A stretch of DNA of 64,000 bases, taken from NCBI GenBank assembly GCA_016192705.1, contig JACPTQ010000049.1:1-64000 (forward strand), read 5' to 3'. The position numbers and the translations under genes are program-made. The notes below the pieces were generated by a model. That model saw nothing but the letters and a program-made list of their open reading frames with translations, searched no databases and was not told the DNA's origin. Origin of the DNA: Deltaproteobacteria bacterium. GTDB lineage: Bacteria > Myxococcota > JACPTQ01. Shown here piece after piece: positions 26,671 through 34,856 of this stretch; position 1 is the first letter of the stretch; every line of letters starts with the position of its first letter.

Positions 26671-28325
26671 AGGTCGACCTCGATAACCTCACCAGCCGCC
26701 GCATAATTCGCAGAATCCTCAAAATCGGCCTGCGTCGGTTCCGGTGCTGCGCTGCCCGCATTCTGCGAATTGTGCGAATCGCTTGGGCCCTCCTCCCAGC
26801 GTTCGGCCCGCAGTGCCGGGTTAACATCGATCACCGCGCTCGACGGACGCCCGGGCCCACCGCGTGGTTCTGGCGGGCGTTCGCGCAAGAAGTTGTGTTC
26901 GCCAAGAATCTTTAGCGCGGGGGCAAGTTGGTCAACTCGGCGGAATCGTCCCTTCAGCCATTCAAAGAGATCCCGTTTCGTGAAACTGCGCAGGCCCTTC
27001 CGCTCGATCGTTCGAAGGACCGTCTTGGCGGCCTCTACGTCTGGATCCGCGCCCATTTGTTCAAACGCGACGAGGGCGTGTGCGAGCAAATACTCCCCGA
27101 TTTCGGCCGCGCGTTGCATAACCCCCTCGCCGACCTTTTCTGACAGCGGGTGCGTTCCTCCCGCATGGTCGGCGACATGGAGAAGCCCCGCGATTCGCGC
27201 GACCGCGCCAGCGAATTTTCCGGCCCAATCCTGGATGGCAAAAAGGTTGCCGCCCTCACCGAGTGTGGGCTCGACTGTCTTCGCGAACTCCAACCAACGA
27301 GCGTACGCGCCGCTTGAGAGCTTGAGCGCTGGCGGGTCCTCCGAGGGGTCTCCGCCCTCCAGCCGAAGAATGTTAACAAGGCACTCCTCAAACCGCGCGA
27401 GAACCGCCGGATTGGCCGGGACTGGATCCACCTGACGATGCCCGACCGGGCTCTTTGGAAGCGAGTACAAAAAGCGACCAAGCAGACCGCGCCCACGGAA
27501 TCCCGGCTTGTCGTGCATCGAGCGAAGAACGTCGGGCTGGACCGTCAGCCCGAAGGTGATCGCGGGGGACCTCAGGAACTCACCTTCTCGCGAGACGCGG
27601 TCGACGCGGTAGGAATCGCCCGCATGTCCCTTCAGGATGAGGTCTAGGTTCGGGATCTTGTCCTGATACCGCCCCGCAAGGAGCTCAAAAATGCCCCCCT
27701 CCGGCGAGAACACCCCGATGCGCTCGCCCTGCTGGAAGATAATCGTGCACAGTTTTTCGGGCGTCGTGTCGTCGGCAAGGAATTGTGGGAGCGCCTCGAC
27801 CTTCTCGAACACGAGTTCCTGCGCAATCTGCTTGGCCTCTTCGGCGGATTGATCGGGATCCGCGCCTTTCTTTCCGGCGGCGTCGGCCTTGAGCTTTTCC
27901 AGCTTCTTTTGTTTTATTTCCCTCTCAACCTTCGCCGCCTCGATTCTCGGGCGCGCGGCTTCAACAAGACAGGATTCGAGGTCGCGAATGGGTTCGGTTA
28001 CGTGGCGAAAAACCGCCGATTTGCGGTTCGCGGGGGGGAGAACCACAACGACGTAGATGTTGAGGGGTTCACGATAGGTTCCAATGATTTCGATTCTTAT
28101 CTTGCGCGCCGCTCCGACCGCGACGGAGGCGAGACACAGCATGCCCGCGAGATCCGCCGGAGTCTGGGTATCGCGAGCAACTTCTATTACGAAATCGCGC
28201 AACCACGGCGACAAACAATCCACAGGGAACGTGGGAAGGTTTGTGTGGCCGAATGGGATCGGCGGCCCCCAGGCGTCGGCGGGAGCGTTATCAAAAAGCA
28301 CCTCGAATGATGGTTTCTCGTCCAT
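26667..28325 (-). CDS. DUF3987 (YfjI-like) replication ATPase
   Basis: The ATG at 28325 gives 552 residues; 15 further upstream codons are unsupported. The protein follows the DUF3987 plan: an N-terminal FPVDCLSPWLRDFV block, VVVVLPPANRKSA (an unusual Walker A-like segment), a Glu/Lys-rich helical insertion, FSPEGGIFELLAGRY, GRGLLGRFLYSLP, and a C-terminal winged-helix region. Such proteins sit next to prim-pol genes in phages and integrative elements and are thought to act as helicase or loader. It follows the primase by 5 nt. The C-terminal tail encodes two copies of the iteron-like motif. Confidence 0.82.
   Translation of the reverse strand: MDEKPSFEVLFDNAPADAWGPPIPFGHTNLPTFPVDCLSPWLRDFVIEVARDTQTPADLAGMLCLASVAVGAARKIRIEIIGTYREPLNIYVVVVLPPANRKSAVFRHVTEPIRDLESCLVEAARPRIEAAKVEREIKQKKLEKLKADAAGKKGADPDQSAEEAKQIAQELVFEKVEALPQFLADDTTPEKLCTIIFQQGERIGVFSPEGGIFELLAGRYQDKIPNLDLILKGHAGDSYRVDRVSREGEFLRSPAITFGLTVQPDVLRSMHDKPGFRGRGLLGRFLYSLPKSPVGHRQVDPVPANPAVLARFEECLVNILRLEGGDPSEDPPALKLSSGAYARWLEFAKTVEPTLGEGGNLFAIQDWAGKFAGAVARIAGLLHVADHAGGTHPLSEKVGEGVMQRAAEIGEYLLAHALVAFEQMGADPDVEAAKTVLRTIERKGLRSFTKRDLFEWLKGRFRRVDQLAPALKILGEHNFLRERPPEPRGGPGRPSSAVIDVNPALRAERWEEGPSDSHNSQNAGSAAPEPTQADFEDSANYAAAGEVIEVDL
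26701..26725 (-). repeat. Iteron-like motif, copy b
   Basis: On the minus strand this reads TTTTGAGGATTCTGCGAAT then TATGC, coding DFEDSANYA at the DUF3987 C-terminus. It is nearly identical to copy a in the opposite orientation. Confidence 0.6.
26758..26782 (+). repeat. Iteron-like motif, copy c
   Basis: Reads TTCTGCGAATTGTGCGAAT on the plus strand, an exact match to the consensus. It lies 34 nt from copy b and within the same DUF3987 C-terminus (DSHNSQNA). Confidence 0.65.
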
Positions 28326-28330
28326 TATCT

Positions 28331-29860
28331 CTAGTCCGTTCCTTTCTGTTTCCTCGCGGCCGCGTCCCATCTGGACCCGCAGTGCGTGTCGACGATTTCG
28401 TGTCCAAAGAAATCAATGACGTCGCGGATACGACGGTTGTCACAGTGGGCATGAAGGCACCGAAAACTCGGCCACTTCCCGTCCGTGGCTTCCCAGACGG
28501 CGGCCGAGGTGTCGCGTGCATTGGCGCTTTTCGTGGAGTGCTCGCCCGACCAAGGGCATACGACCGCGTGTCGTCCGCCTAAAAGCGGTCTCAAGTAGAG
28601 CCCGTGCGTTTCAAAAAGGCGCACGATATCGAGCGTTGAGTAGTCTCCACGGCCCGCGTCCCCCGCGCGACGCACGGTCCTTGTCGCGGTACGGCTGGGC
28701 GGCGATTCCTGTTGCGGAAGCCACGTCAAATCAAAAACGGGAACGCTGCTCAGCTCGGGCAGTGGATCGCCGTCCGCCCACTGGTATCGCCCGCCCGACG
28801 GGTGAACGCTCCCCGGCAAAACGAACTGGTTGCCCTCCGCGAGCAAGCTGACGCCTTCGTGTTCGCCGGTTCGGATCGTGAGTCCGGGCGGTACGACTTT
28901 CCTGGGCCGCAGCGGAATGCCGACGTGCCACCTATAAACAAAATGCGCTCCTGTCCCGGAGCCGGAAATTGTTCGAAACGGCGTCGCGGGCATGTTCGAT
29001 GCCGCCCAGTCGCGGCATGCGGGGCCGTCGCAGTCGAGCGCGACGAATCCGGTAGATCCGCAAATGAGGCCAATGTTTGCGTTGGGAGTTGCGGCCCAGA
29101 TGAGGTCGACATCGTCCGCGGTGAGCGAGAGGTGCGGCCAGTCATTATCCCACGGTCGTTTCTCCCGCGGCTGGACCGGTACGATAGAGAGGCCATGTTC
29201 ATGGAATCGTTTCGCGGCAAGGCCGAGCTCGGACGTCGCTGATAATCCTTCCCCTCGACCGCGGGAGCGCAATTGAACGTAGGGAAGGAATTCGCTGAAA
29301 CCGACACAGAGCCCCGGCCGCCACGTTTCGAGTCGTAGGACCGCCCCCTGTGCCGAGAACGTACGTGACGATCGACGCAAGACGATGCTGCGACGGGAGC
29401 AGCCAGGCGACTTACCCCCGAGCGCTCGTCCCAGCAATCTGGCAAGCCGGAGCACAGCGTTTGGTGGCGCCGGTTCGGTGAGCAACCAAATCAGGTACAG
29501 GCGATCGCAGCCGTACAAGACGCCCGCCGGCGGAACCGCAACCTTGTTGACTCGCTCGCGGCATTCGGCCTCGCCACCTTCGTACGACGCGAACGGTAAC
29601 TCGACACACACAACGCGTGTCGGCATTTCGAGTGACGGCCCACCCGACTCTGGGACAAGCCTCGGAAACAGGCTGAGGCCGATATCAGCCGCCCGGGAAT
29701 TCGCATAATTCGCAAAATTCGGAAGCTCGGCCTCGAGCTGGTCGATGTTCGACGCCCGCAAGAGACCAAGAAACGGGCCTCGATCGGAATCGTTGAGCAA
29801 CCAGAGTTCGAGAAGGTGCGGGTAGACCAAATCGAGCAACGCTTGGAGCAGTTGTTTCAT
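28331..29860 (-). CDS. Bifunctional DNA primase/polymerase (prim-pol) protein
   Basis: The ATG at 29860 gives 509 residues. The C-terminal half holds a prim-pol domain: KRFHEHGLSIVPVQPREKRP, NIGLICGSTGFVALDCDG (metal-binding acidic pair), a GSGTGAHFVYRW block and FVLPGSVHPSGGRYQW. Near the C-terminus C and H residues (CPWSGEH, CLHAHCDN) could form a zinc site. The N-terminal ~200 residues are unrecognised. Prim-pol proteins start replication of phages and integrative plasmids. It is followed by DUF3987 at 5 nt, a common pair. Confidence 0.85.
   Translation of the reverse strand: MKQLLQALLDLVYPHLLELWLLNDSDRGPFLGLLRASNIDQLEAELPNFANYANSRAADIGLSLFPRLVPESGGPSLEMPTRVVCVELPFASYEGGEAECRERVNKVAVPPAGVLYGCDRLYLIWLLTEPAPPNAVLRLARLLGRALGGKSPGCSRRSIVLRRSSRTFSAQGAVLRLETWRPGLCVGFSEFLPYVQLRSRGRGEGLSATSELGLAAKRFHEHGLSIVPVQPREKRPWDNDWPHLSLTADDVDLIWAATPNANIGLICGSTGFVALDCDGPACRDWAASNMPATPFRTISGSGTGAHFVYRWHVGIPLRPRKVVPPGLTIRTGEHEGVSLLAEGNQFVLPGSVHPSGGRYQWADGDPLPELSSVPVFDLTWLPQQESPPSRTATRTVRRAGDAGRGDYSTLDIVRLFETHGLYLRPLLGGRHAVVCPWSGEHSTKSANARDTSAAVWEATDGKWPSFRCLHAHCDNRRIRDVIDFFGHEIVDTHCGSRWDAAARKQKGTD
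29695..29722 (-). repeat. Iteron-like motif, copy d
   Basis: On the minus strand it reads TTTTGCGAATTATGCGAAT, coding NFANYANS in the N-terminal part of the primase. It is about 3 kb from the other three copies. Confidence 0.62.
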
Positions 29861-29891
29861 GGGGCCGAACCTCTTGGCGCCTGCGTCGGCA

Positions 29892-30137
29892 TCAGTGACC
29901 CAGTTCGTCCTCGCGAACGCTGAGTCGTTCGAACACCGTGGATTGCACCTGTAGGTTGCGGGTGCCGTCCTCGACCGGCCCACACGTTATGACCATCTGA
30001 AAGTCTCCAGCACGCACGAGCTGCATAAGGATCAAAGCGATTTCGTTTATCGCCGGAGGCAGCACGTCGTAATCACTCGCCTCCAGGAAAATTCCGTTCC
30101 GTGGTTTCGTCTTGGGTCCTCCGCGTTCAGCGTCCAT
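29892..30137 (-). CDS. Small hypothetical protein
   Basis: 81 residues from ATG 30137, overlapping the excisionase-like gene by 11 nt and ending 31 nt before the primase. It is predicted alpha/beta with no known motif. Its position in the element's replication operon is the only clue. Confidence 0.55.
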   Translation of the reverse strand: MDAERGGPKTKPRNGIFLEASDYDVLPPAINEIALILMQLVRAGDFQMVITCGPVEDGTRNLQVQSTVFERLSVREDELGH

Positions 30138-30426
30138 TGCGGTTAACCTTCTCGGTGTTCGTGAAGTTGCCTATCTCCGGCGAGCACGGATCACTCGCCC
30201 GGGAGCCGCCGTGCGTGTTTTCGGCAATGAGGTTTACGAGCGCACGCTTGGGGATTCGCCGGCTGCGGCCGATTTTCACGAACGGTAGTTGGCCATCGTC
30301 CATCAACTGATAAACGCTCGAGCGACTCCGACAAAGGAAACTCGCCGCCGATCGAATGCTGACGAGACCTTCATCGAGGAAGGCTTCGCCTGATTCAGTA
30401 CAAACCTGCGGACGATTGGTTGACAT
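30127..30426 (-). CDS. Excisionase/MerR-like helix-turn-helix protein
   Basis: 99 residues. Residues 20-70 match the excisionase-type winged HTH (SIRSAASFLCRSRSSVYQLM, GQLPFVKIGRSRRIPKRALV). Such proteins direct excision with a tyrosine integrase or activate element genes. It is divergent from the gene at 30545 and is the first gene of the minus-strand replication operon, so it may regulate both sides of the 118-nt space. The cognate integrase is probably the one at 31937. Confidence 0.85.
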   Translation of the reverse strand: MSTNRPQVCTESGEAFLDEGLVSIRSAASFLCRSRSSVYQLMDDGQLPFVKIGRSRRIPKRALVNLIAENTHGGSRASDPCSPEIGNFTNTEKVNRNGR

Positions 30427-30544
30427 TCAGATCTCCTTCCGTAGACGTATGTGCTTGACGCCCAACGCCCGGGAAGATAACAGTTGCGAAAAATGGCACC
30501 CGCTAATCATGGTTAAAGGGTGCTATCTGTTCGCGGAGGATAAG

Positions 30545-31792
30545 GTGGCTCGAGAAGATCGCGCGAGAGCGCGCAAGAAGATACGGGACGAGGCGGAGGC
30601 CTATCTAATGGGTAATCTCAAGTCGCTCAACCCGGTAGTTTTCGAAAGGGTCTTCGACGAATGGTGCGCTGACGACCTTGCCATCACCAATGAACACTTA
30701 AAGGGGCTTCTTGACCTCTACAAAGCAGAACTCAGATACGTGGCCAAGCTGAGGCATCAAATTGAAATATCTAGTCCGGTAAGAGAGCGGGGAGATTCGA
30801 ACGAAGGAGTTTCGTCGTCGACGCCGAAACAAGTCGTGGTCGGCGAGCGGCGGTTTGATCGGCTCGCACAGCCAATTGGCGCAACCCCAAATGCTCGACC
30901 CCGCCACGCGGTTAGCTCCGGCAACCCTTGGATCGGCAGAGATCGGATCAATGCGCTCAAGCCGTTATTCGGCCTGCGCGCGAGTCAGACGGGAGAGGTC
31001 ATAGCGTTCCGAAAGAGGCACCTGATGCGGGGGCTGATCGATCGCGAGAACTTCGTTGATTGGGTTCGCGCGGCGGCAAAAAGGGACGGCGCAGCCAGAG
31101 CGACAACCAGGATCGTTTTATCAAAGGGAACAACGTGGCGCGAGACCAGCAGCGGGAAGATCGTGCCCAATCGTAACGTCGAGGCAAACTGCTTTCTCGA
31201 AGTACCTTCTGTCGAGAGTCTCAAGTTTAATGTTGGCGGTTTGCAAGGTGACCTGGAAATCCCTATTGCGCCTGGAGGCAAACTCGACGCCCTGCGAAGG
31301 GTTGGCGTCACACTGGCCAATTTATTTCCCTGGCGATTCATAGATGCGCTTGTGTTCGTCGTCACCGGACGCGTGCCAAACCCCGTCTCGATTGGGCACA
31401 CGATCGTTCGAAGTACGGGGCCTTCCGTTTTGACTCGCCTCGTTCTCAATCTCGACCCGCTTTGCGCAATCAACGAAGTCACGACCTATTTCATTAACGC
31501 TCGCAAGATGCTCCTCAAGGGAAGAAAGCGGCGACAAGGCAACCGAAGTCTGGCGCTGGCGAACTATGTTCTAGGTCAAATCGACTCGCTAAATCTGCCA
31601 AAGGGGCCGGGCGCCAGGCGCCGCTGGAATGCGTTGCAAAAGGGATGGGAAAAAGCGCACCCGACCGAGCCAAAAAAGGCGCCAAGGTTATTTCGTCGTT
31701 ACTGCCGAATGAGCATCGAGCGTGCTCTGAATCCAATCGAGTGGAAGAGGCAGAAGAATCAGCCGCAGGTGGTGTTCGTGAGAAGGAGGTAG
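30545..31792 (+). CDS. Hypothetical element protein of 415 residues
   Basis: The GTG at 30545 with GGAGGA 5 nt upstream is preferred; ATG 30509 and more distant starts lack a ribosome site. The protein is basic and mixed alpha/beta. Residues 1-80 look helical (REDRARARKKIRDEAEAYLM), and a C-terminal block contains VFVVTGRVPNPVSIGHT and a LVLNLDPLCAINEVTTYF core. I recognise no family. It sits between the excisionase and the integrase on the integrase strand, so it may be cargo of the element, perhaps a defence or regulatory gene. That is only positional inference. Confidence 0.7.
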   Translation: MAREDRARARKKIRDEAEAYLMGNLKSLNPVVFERVFDEWCADDLAITNEHLKGLLDLYKAELRYVAKLRHQIEISSPVRERGDSNEGVSSSTPKQVVVGERRFDRLAQPIGATPNARPRHAVSSGNPWIGRDRINALKPLFGLRASQTGEVIAFRKRHLMRGLIDRENFVDWVRAAAKRDGAARATTRIVLSKGTTWRETSSGKIVPNRNVEANCFLEVPSVESLKFNVGGLQGDLEIPIAPGGKLDALRRVGVTLANLFPWRFIDALVFVVTGRVPNPVSIGHTIVRSTGPSVLTRLVLNLDPLCAINEVTTYFINARKMLLKGRKRRQGNRSLALANYVLGQIDSLNLPKGPGARRRWNALQKGWEKAHPTEPKKAPRLFRRYCRMSIERALNPIEWKRQKNQPQVVFVRRR

Positions 31793-31794
31793 CA

Positions 31795-31944
31795 GTGACG
31801 AGACGCCGGGATTGGGATGAAGGGTCGATCCTCAAGCGGGCGCGGGGGTATGCGGCGCGGGAGCGCCTCTTGTATCCAAAGTATGTTGCTCTTGGCGAGA
31901 GTTGGCGAAACGAAGAAAAACTAGGGAGGCGAAGAAATGAGTAA
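31795..31944 (+). CDS. 49-residue ORF resembling an integrase N-terminus
   Basis: The GTG at 31795, 2 nt after the preceding stop, has AGAAGGAGG 5 nt upstream. Its opening RRRDWDEGSILKRARGY parallels RRGRGEGSIFKRGDGVW of the integrase that starts at 31937. The rest is unrelated and the ORF overlaps the integrase start by 8 nt. It is either a remnant of a duplicated or replaced integrase start, or a short coupled leader. Confidence 0.5.
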   Translation: MTRRRDWDEGSILKRARGYAARERLLYPKYVALGESWRNEEKLGRRRNE

Positions 31945-33067
31945 ACGACGTGGGCGAGGTGAAGGGTCGATATTCAAGCGCGGCGACGGGGTGTGGTGCG
32001 CGACGATCACCGCTGGGTACGACGAGAACGGGAAGCGGCGACGAGCGGTGTTGTATGGCGACACAAAACAGGCCGTTCAAGAGAAGCTCGTTCGCGCACA
32101 GAGCCAGATGCATTCGGGAACGTTCGTAAGGCCGGACCGAATGAGCGTCGCTGAGTTTCTCAAGGCATGGCTTGAAAACTCAGCGCGGCCGTCGGTCCGA
32201 AAGACGACGTATACGCGTTATGAGAGCGTCGTCCGGGTTCACCTCGTGCCGCGAATCGGTGGAATCGCGCTCGCGAAGCTCGATCCGGCGACGGTGCAAG
32301 CCATGTATGCGCAAATGGAAAGGGACGGCGCGTCGGCGCGCGCATGTGAAATGACTCACCTCGTGCTCCACCGCGCGCTCAAGCAGGCATTGAAGTGGAC
32401 GTACGTTGCTCGAAACGTTTGCGACTCGGTCGACAAGCCTCGCTCGGATGAGCATGAGCTAAACGTGTTCTCAATCGAGCAAGTCGGTGCGCTCCTTCGC
32501 GCGGCCGAGAGCGATCGCCTGCACGCTTTGTATGTCCTTGCGATCGACAGCGGCATGCGCCAGGGCGAGATCTTCGGGCTTCAATGGGCCGACGTCGATT
32601 TGAAGGTGGGAGCGATATCGGTATCGCGAACGCTGGTCGAGGTGAACGGCGAGATCGAACCAGGGGAGCCCAAGAGCAAGAAGGGAAAACGCCGAATTGA
32701 TATCTCGCACGCCTCCATCGACGCGCTTCGCGAGCACCGAAAAAGAATGTTCGCTGAAGGATTGAGCGCAGCGCCATGGGTCTTTTGCGATTCGACGGGC
32801 GGTCCGCTTCGCAAGAGCAACTTTCTGCGGCGTTCGTTCCACCCGATCTTGAAACGCGCCGGGCTGCCGCATTGCCGCTTCCACGACTTGCGGCATAGCA
32901 GCGCCGTGCTCATGTTGTCGGAGGGCGTGCACCCGAAGGTCGCGCAAGAGCGGCTCGGGCATTCGCAGATCGGCGTCACGATGAATGTCTACACGCATGT
33001 CCTTCCGTCCATGCAGCGCGAGGTCGCGGCTAAGTTCGATCGAGTGTTTCAGGCGCTGAAAGAGTAG
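31937..33067 (+). CDS. int: Tyrosine-type site-specific integrase
   Basis: 376 residues with full phage-integrase architecture: an N-terminal arm-binding domain (RGEGSIFKRGDGVWCATI), a SAM-like core-binding domain (about 67-165), and a catalytic domain with Arg208, His316/Arg319, His342 and Tyr352. ATG 31937 has GGGAGG about 10 nt upstream. The gene ends 104 bp from the 3' end of tRNA-Arg, the usual geometry for integration into a tRNA gene. It probably mobilises the replication cluster on its left. Confidence 0.95.
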   Translation: MSKRRGRGEGSIFKRGDGVWCATITAGYDENGKRRRAVLYGDTKQAVQEKLVRAQSQMHSGTFVRPDRMSVAEFLKAWLENSARPSVRKTTYTRYESVVRVHLVPRIGGIALAKLDPATVQAMYAQMERDGASARACEMTHLVLHRALKQALKWTYVARNVCDSVDKPRSDEHELNVFSIEQVGALLRAAESDRLHALYVLAIDSGMRQGEIFGLQWADVDLKVGAISVSRTLVEVNGEIEPGEPKSKKGKRRIDISHASIDALREHRKRMFAEGLSAAPWVFCDSTGGPLRKSNFLRRSFHPILKRAGLPHCRFHDLRHSSAVLMLSEGVHPKVAQERLGHSQIGVTMNVYTHVLPSMQREVAAKFDRVFQALKE

Positions 33068-33073
33068 CCCTGA

Positions 33074-33095
33074 GTTTGGCTACAGTTTGGCTACA
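33074..33095 (+). repeat. Tandem 11-bp repeat after the integrase gene
   Basis: GTTTGGCTACA occurs twice without spacing (33074-33084, 33085-33095), between the integrase stop and tRNA-Arg. It is a plausible integrase arm-type binding site. Confidence 0.7.
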
Positions 33096-33170
33096 AATTG
33101 AAGTTTTGTGCTGCGATTCGCCGACGCCGGATTCGGCGCAACTGGTGTATTTTATTCACTAAATGAAAAC

Positions 33171-33243
33171 GGGGACGAGACGATTCGAACGTCCGACCGA
33201 CGGTTCCGTAGACCGTTGCTCTATCCAGCTGAGCTACGTCCCC
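33171..33243 (-). tRNA. tRNA-Arg (ACG)
   Basis: On the minus strand the 73 nt fold as a cloverleaf: acceptor GGGGACG/CGTCCCC, D-arm GCTC/GAGC, anticodon stem ACGGT/ACCGT with loop CTACGGA (anticodon ACG), and T-loop TTCGAAT. The discriminator and CCA are not encoded. The 3' end faces the integrase gene, marking a likely attachment site. I could not find the second att copy in the window. Confidence 0.97.
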
Positions 33244-33266
33244 AAAAAAACGAGCGCCAACACCGC

Positions 33267-33357
33267 GTCTGCGGCGTTACCTGCGTCGCTCGGGCACTCA
33301 GCGTACATCTGAGTACAGCTTCGTGCCCTCGCTCCTTGGTGCCTTGCAGCCGCAGCG
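33267..33357. repeat. Dispersed repeat R3, copy 1
   Basis: About 90 bp between tRNA-Arg and serS that align at roughly 65-70% with 42865-42955. Shared blocks include GTCTGC-GCGTT-CCT-CGTCG and CTCCT-GG-GCCTTGCA, with a weak inverted repeat around GTAC in the middle. Both copies lie in intergenic DNA. Confidence 0.65.
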
Positions 33358-33415
33358 TTTCCGCTCGTTTTGCGGCGAACGCAGCCCAGTCCAAACACCT
33401 CAGAGCCACTCCCGT

Positions 33416-34681
33416 CTACTCTATAATCGTCGCGCCGCCCATGTAGGGCACCAGCGCGTCGGGGATGCGTATCTTACCATCTTTCGTCTGATTGTTTTCA
33501 AGTACCGCGACAAGCGTTCGCCCCACCGCGAGCGCGCTACCGTTAATCGTGTGTGGAAACCGCGGCTTCCCTTTGCCGTCGCGAACCCTTACGCCAATGC
33601 GTCGCGCCTGATAATCACCGAAATTACTGCACGATGAAATCTCGCGATACTCACCCGGCCCTGGCAACCACACCTCGAGATCAAAACACTCGGCCGCGCT
33701 AAAACCGATGTCGCCGGTGCATAGATGCATGCGCCGATACGGAAGGCCGAGCGCTTCAAGAATTTCCTCGGCGTGCCGCGTCAGCGTTTCATGCTCGTCG
33801 ACCGAAGTTTCGGGCGCGACAATCTTGACGAGTTCGACTTTATTGAACTGGTGCTGCCGAATAAGGCCCTTCGTATCCTTGCCGTAGCTGCCCGCTTCGC
33901 GCCGAAAGCACGGCGTGTACGCCGCGAGCTTTATCGGCAACGTCGTCGCCTCGAGAATTTCATCCTGATAGATGTTCGTGAGCGGCACCTCCGCCGTCGG
34001 CACGAGGAACAGCGCGCCGCCTTCGAGGGAGAACGCATCCTCCTCGAACTTTGGGAGTTGCCCCGTTCCAATCATCGCACGCCGATTCACGATAAACGGT
34101 GGCAGTGTTTCGTCGTAACCGCGCTCGCGCGCGTGGTCGAGCATGAAGTTGATGAGCGCCCGTTCGAGCCGCGCGCCCGCGGCCCGCACCAATGTGAACC
34201 GGCTCTGCGCGAGCTTTGCCCCGCGTTCAAAATCGAGAATCCCGAGCCGCGTCCCGAGCTCGTCGTGCGTGAGCGGCTTGAAATCAAACACCGGCAACGC
34301 GCCCCAGCGCTTACGCTCGACGTTCTGCGCTGCGTCGGCTCCCCGCGGCACTGACTCGCGCGGGATGTTCGGAATGTAAAGCAGCTGTTCGCGGAGCGCC
34401 TCCTCAACGGTGCGGAGCTCTGTTTCAGCCGCCTTAGCGCGCTCCGACAACCCGCGCATCTCGTCGCGCAGCGCCGCGAAAGCCGGCGACTTCTTGTCCG
34501 CCTTCTGCATCGACTCCGACGCGCGATTCTGCGCCGACCGCGCCACTTCGTACGCTTGAATAAGCTCCTTGCGGCGCCGCGACAATTCAACGACTTGAGA
34601 CAAATCGATCGAAGCGCCACGCGCGTCGAGAGCCGCTCGAACGGCCTCCGGGTTGTCGCAAACGAACTTCAGGTCAAGCAT
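33416..34681 (-). CDS. serS: Seryl-tRNA synthetase
   Basis: 421 residues, the normal length. The N-terminal 100 residues form the coiled-coil arm that grips the tRNA-Ser long variable arm. The class II catalytic core has motif 2 ([20 protein letters not shown]) and motif 3 ([12 protein letters not shown]). It charges tRNA-Ser in the cytoplasm. It is monocistronic here and divergent from the thiolase, on the chromosomal side of the tRNA-Arg integration site. Confidence 0.97.
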   Translation of the reverse strand: MLDLKFVCDNPEAVRAALDARGASIDLSQVVELSRRRKELIQAYEVARSAQNRASESMQKADKKSPAFAALRDEMRGLSERAKAAETELRTVEEALREQLLYIPNIPRESVPRGADAAQNVERKRWGALPVFDFKPLTHDELGTRLGILDFERGAKLAQSRFTLVRAAGARLERALINFMLDHARERGYDETLPPFIVNRRAMIGTGQLPKFEEDAFSLEGGALFLVPTAEVPLTNIYQDEILEATTLPIKLAAYTPCFRREAGSYGKDTKGLIRQHQFNKVELVKIVAPETSVDEHETLTRHAEEILEALGLPYRRMHLCTGDIGFSAAECFDLEVWLPGPGEYREISSCSNFGDYQARRIGVRVRDGKGKPRFPHTINGSALAVGRTLVAVLENNQTKDGKIRIPDALVPYMGGATIIE

Positions 34682-34750
34682 CGAAGCGCGTGACTAACAA
34701 ACGATCGCCGCGCGCGTCAACGAATCTCGACATCGTTGCCCCGATCGCGC

Positions 34751-34807
34751 TGTGTCGGGGCCCCGACACACACCGCATTGACAGATGTGAAAATTAGTTC
34801 GTATGCT
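34751..34807 (+). promoter_or_regulatory. Sigma70-like promoter with upstream perfect palindrome
   Basis: TGTGTCGGGGCCCCGACACA (34751-34770) is a perfect 20-bp palindrome. Seven nt later come TTGACA (34778-34783), an 18-nt spacer and TATGCT (34802-34807). This suits a promoter for the thiolase (start 34857), with the palindrome as operator for a dimeric regulator, for example of TetR or GntR type (inference). Confidence 0.65.
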
Positions 34808-34856
34808 AAATAATTGAGGCGCACGGGGCGCCGCCGTTACCGAAAGGGGCTAAGTC

